Origin: Kitasatospora xanthocidica
GTDB taxonomy: Bacteria > Actinomycetota > Actinomycetes > Streptomycetales > Streptomycetaceae
Reading direction: 5' to 3'
Assembly (NCBI RefSeq): GCF_014656195.1
Contig: NZ_BNBY01000014.1
Location: 136,306 to 200,305, forward strand
Length of the DNA stretch: 64,000 nt
The position numbers and the translations under genes are program-made. The notes under the pieces were generated by a model. The model was not told the origin of the DNA. It did not search any database and was given only the letters and a program-made list of their open reading frames with translations. The first letter of the stretch is position 1; the number at the start of each line of letters is the position of its first letter. Below, piece after piece: positions 1-8,736 of the stretch.

Positions 1-111
1 GTAGTACGGCCGCCCGTCCGGGTCCTTGGCGCCGCCGAAGATGCGGGCCGGGATGCCGAGTTCGAAGGCGATCGCGCCCTCCAGGGCGAGTACCGCGACC
101 AGGTGCGCCAT
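1..111 (-). CDS. GlxA-family (DJ-1/PfpI-AraC) transcriptional regulator, 5' end only
   Basis: Only the first 37 codons, from an ATG at 109-111 on the minus strand, lie in the window; the rest runs off the left edge. The N-terminus (MAHLVAVLALEGAIAFELGI, then PARIFGG) is the first strand and nucleophile-elbow approach of a DJ-1/PfpI-like domain as found in GlxA/AdpA-type AraC regulators, where it normally precedes two C-terminal helix-turn-helix motifs. The gene is divergent from the MFS transporter at 232, and two inverted AdpA-type motifs lie in the shared 120-nt intergenic space, which fits a regulator that controls itself and the transporter. The DNA-binding domain is not visible, so the family call rests on the N-terminus and context. 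Confidence 0.7.
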   Translation of the reverse strand, partial: MAHLVAVLALEGAIAFELGIPARIFGGAKDPDGRPYY

Positions 112-159
112 GTCGTCCCCTCGGGTGTCGGTGGGTCCGGGCCAGCGTACGCCGGGCCG

Positions 160-194
160 TGGCCTGATTCTTGCGAAAGCTGTCGTTCAGGCCA
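160..194. promoter_or_regulatory. Pair of inverted AdpA/GlxA-type operator motifs
   Basis: TGGCCTGATT (160-169, plus strand) and TGGCCTGAAC (minus strand, 194-185) both fit the AdpA consensus TGGCSNGWWY. They form an inverted repeat (GTGGCCTGA at 159-167, TCAGGCCAC at 187-195) between the divergent GlxA-type gene and the MFS gene. That this regulator binds here is inference. Confidence 0.5.
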
Positions 195-197
195 CTC

Positions 198-221
198 GTC
201 CCGGTCCGGGCGGACCGGGAC
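198..221. repeat. Perfect 10-bp inverted repeat just upstream of the MFS start
   Basis: GTCCCGGTCC (198-207) and GGACCGGGAC (212-221) are separated by 4 nt. The repeat ends 10 nt before the GTG start at 232 and takes the place where a Shine-Dalgarno would be expected, so it could act as an operator or as an mRNA hairpin that limits translation. Confidence 0.45.
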
Positions 222-231
222 ACTCGTCCGG

Positions 232-1653
232 GTGACCGAACGCAGCGCCCCCACGCCCGCCCCCGCCTCCACATCCGTCGCCGCCGCCACACCCGCCGCC
301 ACACCCGCCCCCGCCGCCACACCCGCCCCGCGCCGCCGGGTTCACTACGCCTGGGTGGTGGCCGGCGTCTCCCTGCTCGTCCTGCTCGGCTCGGCCGGCT
401 TCCGCTCCACGCCGAGCCTGATGATGGACGCCCTGCACAACGAGTTCGGCTGGTCGCTCGGGACGATCTCCAGCGCCACCTCCGTCAACCTGACCCTCTA
501 CGGCCTCACCGCCCCCTTCGCCGCCGCCCTGATGGACCGGTTCGGGGTGCGCCTGGTGGTGGTCTGCGCGCTGCTGACCATCTCGGTCGGTTCCGGCCTC
601 ACCATGCTGATGCGCGAACCCTGGCAACTGGTGCTCTGCTGGGGCGTGCTGGTCGGCCTCGGCAGCGGCTCGATGGCCGGCGCCTTCGCCACCACCATCA
701 CCGGCCGCTGGTTCCGGGCCCGCCAGGGCCTGGTCACCGGGGTGCTGACCGCCGCCGGCGCGGCGGGCAACCTGGTCTTCCTCCCGGTCGGCGCCTGGCT
801 GGTCGAACAGCACGGCTGGCGCTCGGCCGTGGTCGTGGTCTCGCTCGCCGCCACCGCCGTCGCCGTCCCGGTCCTGCTGCTGATGCGCGAACGGCCCGCC
901 GACCTCGGCCTGCTCCCGTACGGCGCCACCGAGGAGGAGCCGCCCGCCGCCGCCACCGACGGCCGCGCCCTGGCCCGCTCGCTGCGGGTGCTGCGCGACG
1001 CCGCCCGTTCCCGGGCGTTCTGGCTGCTGGCCGGCTCCTTCGCGATCTGCGGCGCCACCACCGCCGGGCTGGTCGGCACCCACTTCATCCCGGCCGCGCA
1101 CGACCACGGCATGCCGGTCACCACCGCCGCGAGCCTGCTCGCGCTGATCGGCGTCTTCGACGTGGTCGGCACCGTCTTCAGCGGCTGGCTCACCGACCGG
1201 GTCGACTCCCGGATGCTGCTGACCGTCTACTACGGGCTGCGCGGCCTGTCCCTGCTCCTGCTGCCGCAGCTGATGGCCGGATCGCTGCAGCCGCCGATCC
1301 TCGCCTTCGTGGTCTTCTACGGCCTGGACTGGGTCGCCACCGTGCCGCCGACCGTCGCGCTCTGCCGCCGGCACTTCGGCGAGGACGCCCCGATCGTCTT
1401 CGGCTGGGTGCTGGCCAGCCACCAGATCGGCGCGGCCGTCGTCGCCGGGCTGGCCGGTCTGGCCCGCGACGCGCTGGGGAACTACGACCTGACCTGGTAC
1501 GCCGCCGGCGGGCTGTGCGCGGTCGCGGTCGGGCTCTGCCTGGCGCTGCGCACCGGGCGGCCCGGCGGGCCGGGGGCCGTCGGTGCTGCCGGTCCTGGTG
1601 GTGCCACCAGTGCCACCGGTGCTCAGGGGAAGGCCGTCACCGCGGAGGTCTAG
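232..1653 (+). CDS. MFS transporter
   Basis: A 473-residue major facilitator protein in the cytoplasmic membrane. After an Ala/Pro/Thr-rich cytoplasmic head of about 35 residues come roughly 12 hydrophobic segments in two six-helix halves, separated by a central loop (GATEEEPPAAATDG region). The segment DRFGVR after TM2 is the usual MFS loop 2-3 signature, and the second half carries the matching DRVDSR. The overall shape resembles the OFA/monocarboxylate-type branch, but no substrate can be read from the sequence. I chose the GTG at 232 because the longer reading frame from 103 has an N-terminus of non-membrane, non-signal character and runs through the operator region. It is probably controlled by the divergent GlxA-type regulator. 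Confidence 0.85.
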   Translation: MTERSAPTPAPASTSVAAATPAATPAPAATPAPRRRVHYAWVVAGVSLLVLLGSAGFRSTPSLMMDALHNEFGWSLGTISSATSVNLTLYGLTAPFAAALMDRFGVRLVVVCALLTISVGSGLTMLMREPWQLVLCWGVLVGLGSGSMAGAFATTITGRWFRARQGLVTGVLTAAGAAGNLVFLPVGAWLVEQHGWRSAVVVVSLAATAVAVPVLLLMRERPADLGLLPYGATEEEPPAAATDGRALARSLRVLRDAARSRAFWLLAGSFAICGATTAGLVGTHFIPAAHDHGMPVTTAASLLALIGVFDVVGTVFSGWLTDRVDSRMLLTVYYGLRGLSLLLLPQLMAGSLQPPILAFVVFYGLDWVATVPPTVALCRRHFGEDAPIVFGWVLASHQIGAAVVAGLAGLARDALGNYDLTWYAAGGLCAVAVGLCLALRTGRPGGPGAVGAAGPGGATSATGAQGKAVTAEV

Positions 1654-1663
1654 GCTCCGTTTC

Positions 1664-2191
1664 ATGGCGCTCACCTTCACCCTGGACCCCAAGCTCGACC
1701 CCGACCTGCGGACGGAGATCGTCCGGCTCTGGACCGACGTCACCAATGCCGGCGGCGCGGTCGGCTTCGTGGCCCCGGTCACCGAGGAGGAGGTGTGGGA
1801 CACCGCCGACCACCAGTTCGCCGGGGTCGGGCCGGACGGCCCGGACCGGCTGCTGGCCGCGCGAGACGGCGACACCGGCCGGCTGGTCGGCGTGCTGTTC
1901 TTCGCGTCGATGCGGTTCGGGCCGATGGAGCACTGGCGGCTGCTCAAGCGGGTCATGGTGCACCCCGACTTCCAGGGCCTCGGCCACGGCGCCCGGCTGC
2001 TCGCCGAGGCCGAGCGGATCGCCAGGCAGTGGGGCCTGCAGTCGCTGCGGCTCACCGCACGCGGGGGCCTGGGGCTGGAGGACTTCTACGCCCGCAGCGG
2101 CTACCGGGAGGTCGGCCGGGTGCCGGGCGCGATCCGGGTCGCTCCCGGGGACGACCGCGACGACATCACGATGTGGCTCGACCTGCGCTGA
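1664..2191 (+). CDS. GNAT family N-acetyltransferase
   Basis: A 175-residue acetyl-CoA-dependent N-acetyltransferase, the usual single-domain GNAT length. The acetyl-CoA pyrophosphate-binding motif A is clear: MVHPDFQGLGHGARLL holds the Q-x-x-G-x-G core, and the C-terminal motif B (EDFYARSGYREVGR) contains the conserved Tyr. The ATG at 1664 lies 10 nt after the MFS stop, so it may be co-transcribed with that gene. The substrate is unknown; the C-terminus (RDDITMWLDLR) resembles amino-acid or small-molecule acetylating members. Confidence 0.85.
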   Translation: MALTFTLDPKLDPDLRTEIVRLWTDVTNAGGAVGFVAPVTEEEVWDTADHQFAGVGPDGPDRLLAARDGDTGRLVGVLFFASMRFGPMEHWRLLKRVMVHPDFQGLGHGARLLAEAERIARQWGLQSLRLTARGGLGLEDFYARSGYREVGRVPGAIRVAPGDDRDDITMWLDLR

Positions 2192-2341
2192 CCCCGCCCC
2201 GGACGGGAGCGGACGGCTTCTGTCACGGGAGCGGACGGCCGCGGTGGGTGACCTCCGGCCCGCGTCTGCCGTCAGGCATGCTTGACTGGTGGACCGACCC
2301 CGGCAGGACCCGCCGCCGCGAACGAGAAGGATGTGTCCCCA

Positions 2342-2674
2342 GTGAGCAGCAACGGCCCGGCGAAGTCGCACGCCACGCTCCGCTACACCTCCATGCGGGT
2401 CAGCATCTTCCTCGGCTGCCTGCTGGTCGCCCTGCTGCTCGGACACTTCCAGGTCATCCCGGTCAGCGGTCAGACGGGCATGATCTTCCTGTTCCTGCTG
2501 GCCGCGGTCGCCTCCGCGCCGCTCAGCTACGCGCTGCTGAGCAAGCAGCGCGACGAGATGTCCGCGCAGATCAGCGGCAAGGTCGCCGGGATGCGCACGC
2601 GCAACGCGGAGCGGGACGCCATGGAGGACGCCGCGGACGACGCCGCCCGCGCCGCGTCCGCCGGTCAGAACTGA
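2342..2674 (+). CDS. DUF4229 domain-containing membrane protein
   Basis: A 110-residue protein with two transmembrane helices (about residues 17-34 and 45-66), separated by a short periplasmic turn (HFQVIPVSGQTG), followed by a charged, Ala-rich cytoplasmic tail (RDEMSAQISGKVAGMRTRNAE). This matches the small actinobacterial DUF4229 family, whose function is not known. The GTG at 2342 has an AGAAGG ribosome-binding site about 11 nt upstream; the longer frame from 2282 adds a Pro-rich head that is not typical. In many actinomycetes the gene lies near menaquinone or respiratory genes, which is also true here. Confidence 0.75.
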   Translation: MSSNGPAKSHATLRYTSMRVSIFLGCLLVALLLGHFQVIPVSGQTGMIFLFLLAAVASAPLSYALLSKQRDEMSAQISGKVAGMRTRNAERDAMEDAADDAARAASAGQN

Positions 2675-2706
2675 TCCCCGGCCCCGCCCACCGCGCCCCC
2701 GCCACC

Positions 2707-3843
2707 GTGTCCGCCGACCTTCCGGCCGACCTCCCGGCCGACGCGCCCGCCGAGGTGCCCGCCGACCTGCCCGCCGAGGTGCCCGCGACCCCGGAGTCCG
2801 CGCCGCCCGGGCAGTCCGCCGCGGACAGCTCGCTCGGCACCTGGCCGGCCCCCGTCCGCCGGCCCACCGGGCGGGACGTGGCCCGGCTGGCCGGGGTCTC
2901 CCAGGCCACCGTGTCGCTGGTCTTCTCCGGCGCCGAGGCCGGCCGCCGGGTCTCCGAGGCCACCCGGGAGCGGGTCCGGGAGGCCGCGCGCAGCCTCGGC
3001 TACCGCCCGCAGGCGGCCGGCCGGCAGCTGCGACTGGGCCGCAGCGGAATGATCCTGCTGGCCGTGCCGAACCTGCAGGGCCCGTTCTTCGGCCGGGTGC
3101 TGGAGGGCGTCCACCAGGAGGCCGGCCGCAACGGGCTGGCCGTGGTGGTCAGTTCGGGCTGGGGCAGTGCGACCCTCGCCGAGGCCGCCACCGCGGGCCG
3201 CTTCGACGGCCTGCTGATCTGCTCCCCGGACGACAGCCAGCTCGGCGAGCTGCCCGCCGACACCCCCGCCGTCTTCCTGGACGCCGACCCGGGCACCGAC
3301 CGGGCCCGCCCGACCGTCGAGTTGGACGTGGCCGGCGGGATGCGGGCCGCCGTCGAGCACCTGGCCGCCCTCGGCCACCGCCGGATCGGCCGGCTGCGCT
3401 CCACCCACGCCGCGTACACCTTCCGGGTGCGACAGGCCGCCTTCGAGCGGGCGGTGCGCGGACTCGGCCTGGACGTGGTGGAGCTGGGCGTGAGCCTGAA
3501 CGAGGGCCACCGGGCCGCGCGGGCCGTGGCCGACCGGCTGCTCGCCCCGGCGGACCGGCCGCGCGCGGTGATCTGCGACGACGACGTGGTCGCCTCCGGC
3601 GTCTACCAGGCCGCCGCCGCGCTGGGACTGCGGGTGCCGGAGGACCTCTCCGTGGTCGGGATGGACAACGTCGCGGTGGCCGCGCTGCTCTCCCCGCCGC
3701 TGACCACCGTCGACCTGCCCGGCGAGGAGCTGGGCCGGGCGGGCGCCGCCGCGCTGGCGGGCCTGCTGCGGGGGGAACGGGTGGAGCCGGTGGCGCCGCT
3801 GGCCACCTCGCTGGTGCTCCGGGCCTCCACCGCCGCGGCGTAA
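2707..3843 (+). CDS. LacI family transcriptional regulator
   Basis: About 378 residues. After an unusual low-complexity head (repeats of PADLPAE, residues 1-50) comes a LacI helix-turn-helix (TGRDVARLAGVSQATVSLVF, about 54-73), a hinge helix (AGRQLRL), and a periplasmic-binding-protein-like effector domain with the family hallmark VVGMDNV near the end. It should bind operator DNA as a dimer and respond to a small ligand, usually a sugar. The start is uncertain: GTG codons at 2707, 2755 and 2779 are all in frame and the repetitive head may not be translated. It begins 32 nt after the DUF4229 gene; no sugar-catabolic genes are adjacent, so its regulon is elsewhere. Confidence 0.85.
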   Translation: MSADLPADLPADAPAEVPADLPAEVPATPESAPPGQSAADSSLGTWPAPVRRPTGRDVARLAGVSQATVSLVFSGAEAGRRVSEATRERVREAARSLGYRPQAAGRQLRLGRSGMILLAVPNLQGPFFGRVLEGVHQEAGRNGLAVVVSSGWGSATLAEAATAGRFDGLLICSPDDSQLGELPADTPAVFLDADPGTDRARPTVELDVAGGMRAAVEHLAALGHRRIGRLRSTHAAYTFRVRQAAFERAVRGLGLDVVELGVSLNEGHRAARAVADRLLAPADRPRAVICDDDVVASGVYQAAAALGLRVPEDLSVVGMDNVAVAALLSPPLTTVDLPGEELGRAGAAALAGLLRGERVEPVAPLATSLVLRASTAAA

Positions 3844-3857
3844 GGCCTCTCGGCGCG

Positions 3858-3902
3858 GGGCCGCTCGGCGCAGGGCCGCTCGGCACAGGGCCGCTTGGCA
3901 CA
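3858..3902. repeat. Three tandem 15-bp repeats
   Basis: Units at 3858-3872, 3873-3887 and 3888-3902 follow the pattern GGGCCGCTCGGCGCA with one to two substitutions. They lie in the gap between the LacI gene and the surface-protein gene. Confidence 0.8.
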
Positions 3903-4029
3903 GGTCCTCCGGGCGGTGGGACCCCTCGGGGGCCGCGTCCATCTGTCGGATTAGTTCGAACAGGTGATTACCGGTCAGTCCTTCTCGCGTCGTCGGTGCA
4001 CCGGCGCGAGCGGACGGTGAGATTCCGGC

Positions 4030-7000
4030 ATGCGGACGTCCCGACCACGAACCCCACGCCTGTCCAGAGCAGCCCGAACGGCCGCGGCCTTCGGCCTCCT
4101 CGTGGGCACCCTGCTCACCGGCACCCTCACCGCCCCGCCCGCCGAAGCCGCCGTCACCTTCACCAAGACGGTGGACCGGGCCACCGTGGCGCCCGGCGAG
4201 AACGTCACCTACACCCTGCGCTACACCTGCTCGGTGACCGACTGCACCAACGGCCGGATCACCGACAGCCTCCCCGCCGGGATGGAGTTCGTCGGCTGGG
4301 TTCCGGACGGGTCCACCGTGGACGTCGCGGACTCCACCGTGCCGGCCGCGGGGACGGTCGGCGGCACCCTCGACATCAAGCTGCTCACCCTCACCCCGGG
4401 CACCACCGCGACCGTCAAGGTCGTGCTCAAGTTCCCCAACTTCACCACCCCGAACAACACCAGCACCGTCAACTCGGCCACGCTGACCGCCGACGGGGAG
4501 ACCCCGCAGACCGGCTCGGCCACCACCACCGCGGTCGTCCAGCCCGACTACAAGGTCACCAAGGGCGTCCAGACCAGCAGCCAGGACGGCCGCTCGGTCA
4601 CCTACCAGTTCAGCGCCTGCTCCACCTCCGGCGTCCCCAACGTCGACCTGGACGCCAGCCGGCTGGTCGACACCCTGCCGCCCGGCGCGGTCGTCGACGC
4701 CGGCCGCTCGCCCGGCTGGACCCAGGACCCGGACAACCCGGACCGCTGGACCTACGACATCGGCGCGTTCCGGTCCGGCAACGGCCAGGCCGGCTGCCGC
4801 ATCCCCGGCGTGCTGGTCGTCAACTACCCCGACCCGACCTTCCCCAGCGGCACCACCTCCACCAACTCCGTGGTCCTGCAAGGCGACCCGCTCGGCCCCG
4901 AGCCGATCCGCGACCTGTCCACCGCCACCGCGCAGACCAACACCTTCCAGCCGCCCGCCACCGGCATCCAGGTCACCGCGGCCAAGCAGTGGGACAGCAC
5001 GGTCGTCTCCGGCAACATCGCCTCCATCAACCTGTACCCCGGCAACACCGCCGGGCCCGCCACCAGCCTGGTGATGACCGATCCCGGCTCCGGCACCACC
5101 CCGGGCCTCTACGACTGGCTGTTCCCGCAGGCCCTCCAGCTGTCGGAGTGGAACCCCGCCAGCATCGTCCTCACCCTGCAGTACCGGCTGAACGGCGACC
5201 CGGCCTGGCAGACCTTCACCCCCGGCGGCCCGTTCAACGGCTCCACCTCCCGCTGGATCACCTTCGCCGAGGGCGCCGGCGACCCGGTCAACGACGTGAT
5301 CGGCATTCCGGCCGGCCGCTGGCTGGACGGGCTGCGCTTCGCCTGGAACGGCCCGATCCCCACCGGTTGGACCCCGGGCAACGCCGTCCGGCTCCACGCC
5401 CAGGTGGTCACCCCCGGCCACGACGGCCGCCCCGCGCCCACCCCGCTGCACAACTGCGTGGACGTGACCGGCACCGACGCCGCGGGCGAGACCTCCTCGG
5501 CGAGCGCCTGCGCCGACACCACCGTCACCGCGACCACCAACCTCGGCGCCGCCAAGACCACCACCGCCGGCGCCGTCCTCGCCCCCGGCGGCATCGCCAC
5601 CTTCGAGGTCGTCCCCTACAACCGCACCGGCCGTACCCTGGCCACCCCGCTCGTCCTGTACGACCTGCTGCCGCCCGGCCTCGTCTACGTGGACGGCAGC
5701 GCCCGCCGCAACCCCGCCTACGCGGAGTCCGTCGCCCCGCAGTCCGTCCAGGTGCTGCCCGGAGCGAACGGCCGCCAGCTGCTCAAGATGACCTGGCCGG
5801 CCGGCGCGCCCGACATGATGTACCTCAACGACCACCGGGCCTACCGCACCCTGATCGACGTCCAGGTGGCCGGCAGCGCCCAGCCCGGCACCCTCACCAA
5901 CGACGTGTACGTCACCACCGAGGGCGCCACCGCGCCGGTCTCCTGCTTCTACTTCGGCACCGACGGCGGAGTGCCGGACAGCAACGACGTCAACGGCAAC
6001 GGCGACACCACCGAGACCGTCTGCCACGCCTCCTCCCAGGTCGAGGTGCAGGTCCCGGCCGTGCTGCGCTCCTTCAAGGAGGTCAAGGGCGACCTCGACA
6101 AGGACTACGCCAGCACCGGCACCACCACCCCCGGCGGCGGCATCTCCTACCGGCTGACCGTCCGCAACGACTCGCCCGACCCGGTCACCGAGTTCATCGC
6201 GTACGACAAGCTGCCCACCCCGGGCGACTCGTACGTGCTGCGAAACGACGTCCCGCGCGGCTCCGCCTGGACGCCCTCGCTGACCCAGCCGCTGACCTCC
6301 AACGACCCGACCGTGGTGATCGAGTACACCACCTCGCCGAACCCCTGCCTGACCGGTGCGATCACCGTGCCCGGGCCGTGCGACGCCGGCGCGCAGTGGA
6401 GCACCGCCTTCCCCGGACCGGGCAACGCCACCTGGTTCCGGGTCCGCCGCCCCGGCACCCTGCCGGCCGGCGGGCTGTTCACCCTGACCTGGTCGATGGT
6501 CGCCTCGGTGGACGCCGGCAACGCCGACTTCGCCTGGAACAGCTTCGCCTACACCGCGACCGACTCCACCGGCAGTCCGCTGCTGCCCGCCGAGCCCGCC
6601 AAGGTCGGCGTCGGCGTGCAGGCGCCGGTGCCGCCGAACAACTCGCTCGGCGACTTCGTCTGGGTCGACCGCGACGGCAGCGGCATCCAGAAGCCGGGCG
6701 ACCCGGGAGTGCCCGGTGTCCGGGTGGAGCTGCTGGACGGGGCCGGGCAGCCGGTCCGGGACAAGATGGGCAAGCCCGTCACCACGGTGACGGACGGCGG
6801 CGGGCGCTACCTGTTCGACAAGCTGCCGGACGGGCAGTACGCGGTGCGCTTCGACCTGGCGACCATCCCGAAGGGGGCGAAGGTCACCGTGCAGCACGCC
6901 GGGACGGATCCGGCGCTGGACTCGGACGCCGACCCGGCCACCGGGCTCACCCAGACGGTGCGGCTCGCGGGCGGGCAGCAGGACCTGGATCTGGACATGG

Positions 7001-7392
7001 GGCTGGTCCTGGCGAGTTCGCCGTCGCCTTCGCCGACGAACTCGCCCTCGCCTTCACCGACGAGCTCGCCTTCGCCCACCTCGTCGCCGTCGCCCACGAG
7101 CTCGCCGTCGCCGACCTCGTCGCCGTCCCCGACGGGCTCGCCGTCGCCGACGGGGAGCCCGTGGCACAGCCCGACCCACAGCCCGACCCACAGCCCGTCG
7201 CCGAGCTGGAGCCCGACCACGGGTGAGCCCTGGTCACCGACGCACGGCCCGCACCCGTCGCCGAGCCACGGTGGCGAGCTGCCCGGCACGGGTGGGGCCG
7301 GATGGCTGCCGGCCGTGCTCGGCATCGCCGTCCTCGGCTGCGGCGTGCTGTTCACCGTGATCGCCTGGGGCCGCCGGGGCCGCCACAGCTGA
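4030..7392 (+). CDS. Sortase-anchored surface protein with DUF11 repeats and SdrD B-like domain
   Basis: A 1120-residue secreted wall protein. Residues 1-40 are a Sec signal peptide (twin Arg-rich n-region, hydrophobic core, cleavage near PAEAA). Several DUF11/isopeptide-type beta-sandwich modules follow (for example ITDSLPAGMEFVGW and VLYDLLPPGLVYVDGSA), then a SdrD B-like Cna-B module (NSLGDFVWVDRDGSGIQKPG through LDLDMG, about 875-995), a Ser-Pro-Thr stalk of SPSPT repeats (about 998-1080), and a sorting signal: LPGTG at 1084-1088, a hydrophobic helix and a positively charged tail (RRGRHS). This architecture gives a long rod covalently fixed to peptidoglycan. No sortase gene lies in the window. 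It is a single-gene unit followed by a strong bidirectional terminator. Confidence 0.85.
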   Translation: MRTSRPRTPRLSRAARTAAAFGLLVGTLLTGTLTAPPAEAAVTFTKTVDRATVAPGENVTYTLRYTCSVTDCTNGRITDSLPAGMEFVGWVPDGSTVDVADSTVPAAGTVGGTLDIKLLTLTPGTTATVKVVLKFPNFTTPNNTSTVNSATLTADGETPQTGSATTTAVVQPDYKVTKGVQTSSQDGRSVTYQFSACSTSGVPNVDLDASRLVDTLPPGAVVDAGRSPGWTQDPDNPDRWTYDIGAFRSGNGQAGCRIPGVLVVNYPDPTFPSGTTSTNSVVLQGDPLGPEPIRDLSTATAQTNTFQPPATGIQVTAAKQWDSTVVSGNIASINLYPGNTAGPATSLVMTDPGSGTTPGLYDWLFPQALQLSEWNPASIVLTLQYRLNGDPAWQTFTPGGPFNGSTSRWITFAEGAGDPVNDVIGIPAGRWLDGLRFAWNGPIPTGWTPGNAVRLHAQVVTPGHDGRPAPTPLHNCVDVTGTDAAGETSSASACADTTVTATTNLGAAKTTTAGAVLAPGGIATFEVVPYNRTGRTLATPLVLYDLLPPGLVYVDGSARRNPAYAESVAPQSVQVLPGANGRQLLKMTWPAGAPDMMYLNDHRAYRTLIDVQVAGSAQPGTLTNDVYVTTEGATAPVSCFYFGTDGGVPDSNDVNGNGDTTETVCHASSQVEVQVPAVLRSFKEVKGDLDKDYASTGTTTPGGGISYRLTVRNDSPDPVTEFIAYDKLPTPGDSYVLRNDVPRGSAWTPSLTQPLTSNDPTVVIEYTTSPNPCLTGAITVPGPCDAGAQWSTAFPGPGNATWFRVRRPGTLPAGGLFTLTWSMVASVDAGNADFAWNSFAYTATDSTGSPLLPAEPAKVGVGVQAPVPPNNSLGDFVWVDRDGSGIQKPGDPGVPGVRVELLDGAGQPVRDKMGKPVTTVTDGGGRYLFDKLPDGQYAVRFDLATIPKGAKVTVQHAGTDPALDSDADPATGLTQTVRLAGGQQDLDLDMGLVLASSPSPSPTNSPSPSPTSSPSPTSSPSPTSSPSPTSSPSPTGSPSPTGSPWHSPTHSPTHSPSPSWSPTTGEPWSPTHGPHPSPSHGGELPGTGGAGWLPAVLGIAVLGCGVLFTVIAWGRRGRHS
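7015..7210. repeat. Low-complexity Ser-Pro-Thr stalk repeats
   Basis: Degenerate repeats built from TCGCCGTCGCCGAC-like units encode SPSPT, SPTSS and SPTHS motifs in the wall-spanning stalk of the surface protein. Confidence 0.85.
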
Positions 7393-7423
7393 TCACCCGT
7401 AGGCCCGTAGCCAGAACGGAAGA

Positions 7424-7461
7424 GACCGCGCCCACCGGCCAGACCACCGGTGGGCGCGGTC
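7424..7461. terminator. Bidirectional intrinsic-type terminator
   Basis: A perfect 15-bp stem (GACCGCGCCCACCGG at 7424-7438, complement at 7447-7461) with an 8-nt loop sits between the convergent surface-protein and MFS genes. As usual in high-GC actinomycetes there is no real U-tract. Confidence 0.85.
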
Positions 7462-7476
7462 GTTCATGGGGCGGGC

Positions 7477-8691
7477 TCAGCCCACCGGGACGGGCCGGGC
7501 CACGGCGACGGGCGTGACGGGCGCCGCGCGGAACCAGCGCCTGGCGCCGAACAGCAGCAGCCCGCCGAGCGCGATGCCGCCCGCCGCGCAGAGCGCGACC
7601 GGCCGCAGCGAGTCCTCGGCGAGGTTGCCGGAGACCGCGTAGCCGAGCGAGTTGCCGGTGGCGAAGAGCGTCACCAGCCAGGCGAAGGCCTCGGTGACCG
7701 TGCCGGTCGGCGCCAGCTCGGCGACCAGGACGAACGCCGCCGCGAGCAGCGGCGCCAGCATGACCCCGGACAGGAAGGCCAGCGCGGCCATCGGGTACGG
7801 CCCGGGCAGCGCGACCAGCGGCAGGTAGGAGGCGGCCATCGCGAGCGCCATCACCCAGGTGCGGGTGGCGGTGGTGTGCCGCCACTTGACCGCGCCGTAG
7901 GCGAGCGCGCCGAGCAGTCCGCCGAGCGCGGCCAGCGCCAGCAGGGTGCCCGCGCCGCCCGGCAGCCCGCCCTCGTGGTGCTCGGCGTAGGCGATGAACA
8001 GCACGTTCTGGGCGCCGACCGCCCAGCCGCCCCCGGCCAGTCCGACCAGCAGCAGCACCAGGCCGGGGGAGCGCAGCGGGCCGAGCAGCCCGGCGGAGTG
8101 CGCGCGGACCGGGGCGCGCCAGGCCTTGGCCGGTGCGGCGGTGGCCACGATCAGCGCGCCGGCCAGGCCGAGCCCGGCGGCCACCCAGAGCGCGGCGACC
8201 GGGCTGAACAGACCGGCGATCCCGGCGACGGCCAGCGGTCCGGCGACGTAGAGGATCTGCTGCGAGGCGGAGTCGAAGGCGTAGGCGGTGTCGAGCTGCT
8301 CCTCCTCGACGACGTCCGGCCAGAGCGAGCGCAGGCAGGGCTCCAGCGGAGGCATGGCGAGGCCGGCGATCGCGGCGCCGACCGGTGCGGCGAGCGGGGA
8401 GGCGGGGGCGAGTGCGAGCAGCGCGTACCCGCCGCCGGCCACCAGGGCCGAGGCGAGCAGCACACGCGGCTGCCCGGTGCGGTCCACGATCCGTCCGAGC
8501 ACCGGCCCGCCGACAGCCGCGGCGATCGCGTACGCGGCGGTGGCCAGCCCGATCCGCCCGTACGGCGCGCCGGCCTCGCGCAGGGCGAGGGCGATCACCA
8601 GGGCGGTCATGCCGGCGGGCAGGCGGCCGAGCAGGGTGCCGAGGAGCAGACGGGTGACGTGCGGGGCGCGGAGCAGGGCGAGGTAGCCCAT
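7477..8691 (-). CDS. MFS transporter
   Basis: A 404-residue, 12-helix major facilitator protein of the cytoplasmic membrane. It starts MGYLALLRAPHVTRLLLGTL, carries the loop 2-3 signature GRIVDRTG, and has an acidic segment DVVEEEQLDTAYAFD in the middle of the first half. That segment and the general layout resemble actinobacterial efflux-type MFS members annotated as drug or export transporters; the substrate is unknown. The ATG at 8689-8691 is preferred over the longer frame from 8820, whose first 43 residues are not membrane-like and would run across the palindrome at 8737-8752. That palindrome lies 46 nt upstream and is the likely operator. Confidence 0.85.
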   Translation of the reverse strand: MGYLALLRAPHVTRLLLGTLLGRLPAGMTALVIALALREAGAPYGRIGLATAAYAIAAAVGGPVLGRIVDRTGQPRVLLASALVAGGGYALLALAPASPLAAPVGAAIAGLAMPPLEPCLRSLWPDVVEEEQLDTAYAFDSASQQILYVAGPLAVAGIAGLFSPVAALWVAAGLGLAGALIVATAAPAKAWRAPVRAHSAGLLGPLRSPGLVLLLVGLAGGGWAVGAQNVLFIAYAEHHEGGLPGGAGTLLALAALGGLLGALAYGAVKWRHTTATRTWVMALAMAASYLPLVALPGPYPMAALAFLSGVMLAPLLAAAFVLVAELAPTGTVTEAFAWLVTLFATGNSLGYAVSGNLAEDSLRPVALCAAGGIALGGLLLFGARRWFRAAPVTPVAVARPVPVG

Positions 8692-8736
8692 CGGTGTCTT
8701 CTCCGGTCGGGCAGGCGGGGGCGGGGACGTCAACAA

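Noticed and set aside
103..231. 43-codon N-terminal extension of the first MFS transporter
   Set aside because: It covers the divergent promoter and the AdpA-type motifs and has no membrane or signal character.
187..2055. Minus-strand open frame opposite the first MFS and GNAT genes
   Set aside because: Low-complexity Gly/Gln/His/Arg composition and no domain; a shadow of high-GC coding DNA.
2665..6897. Very long open frame on the minus strand (1410 codons) opposite the LacI and surface-protein genes
   Set aside because: It is antisense to two well-supported genes, is Gly/Val/Arg/Gln-rich without domains, and reflects the codon bias of the opposite strand.
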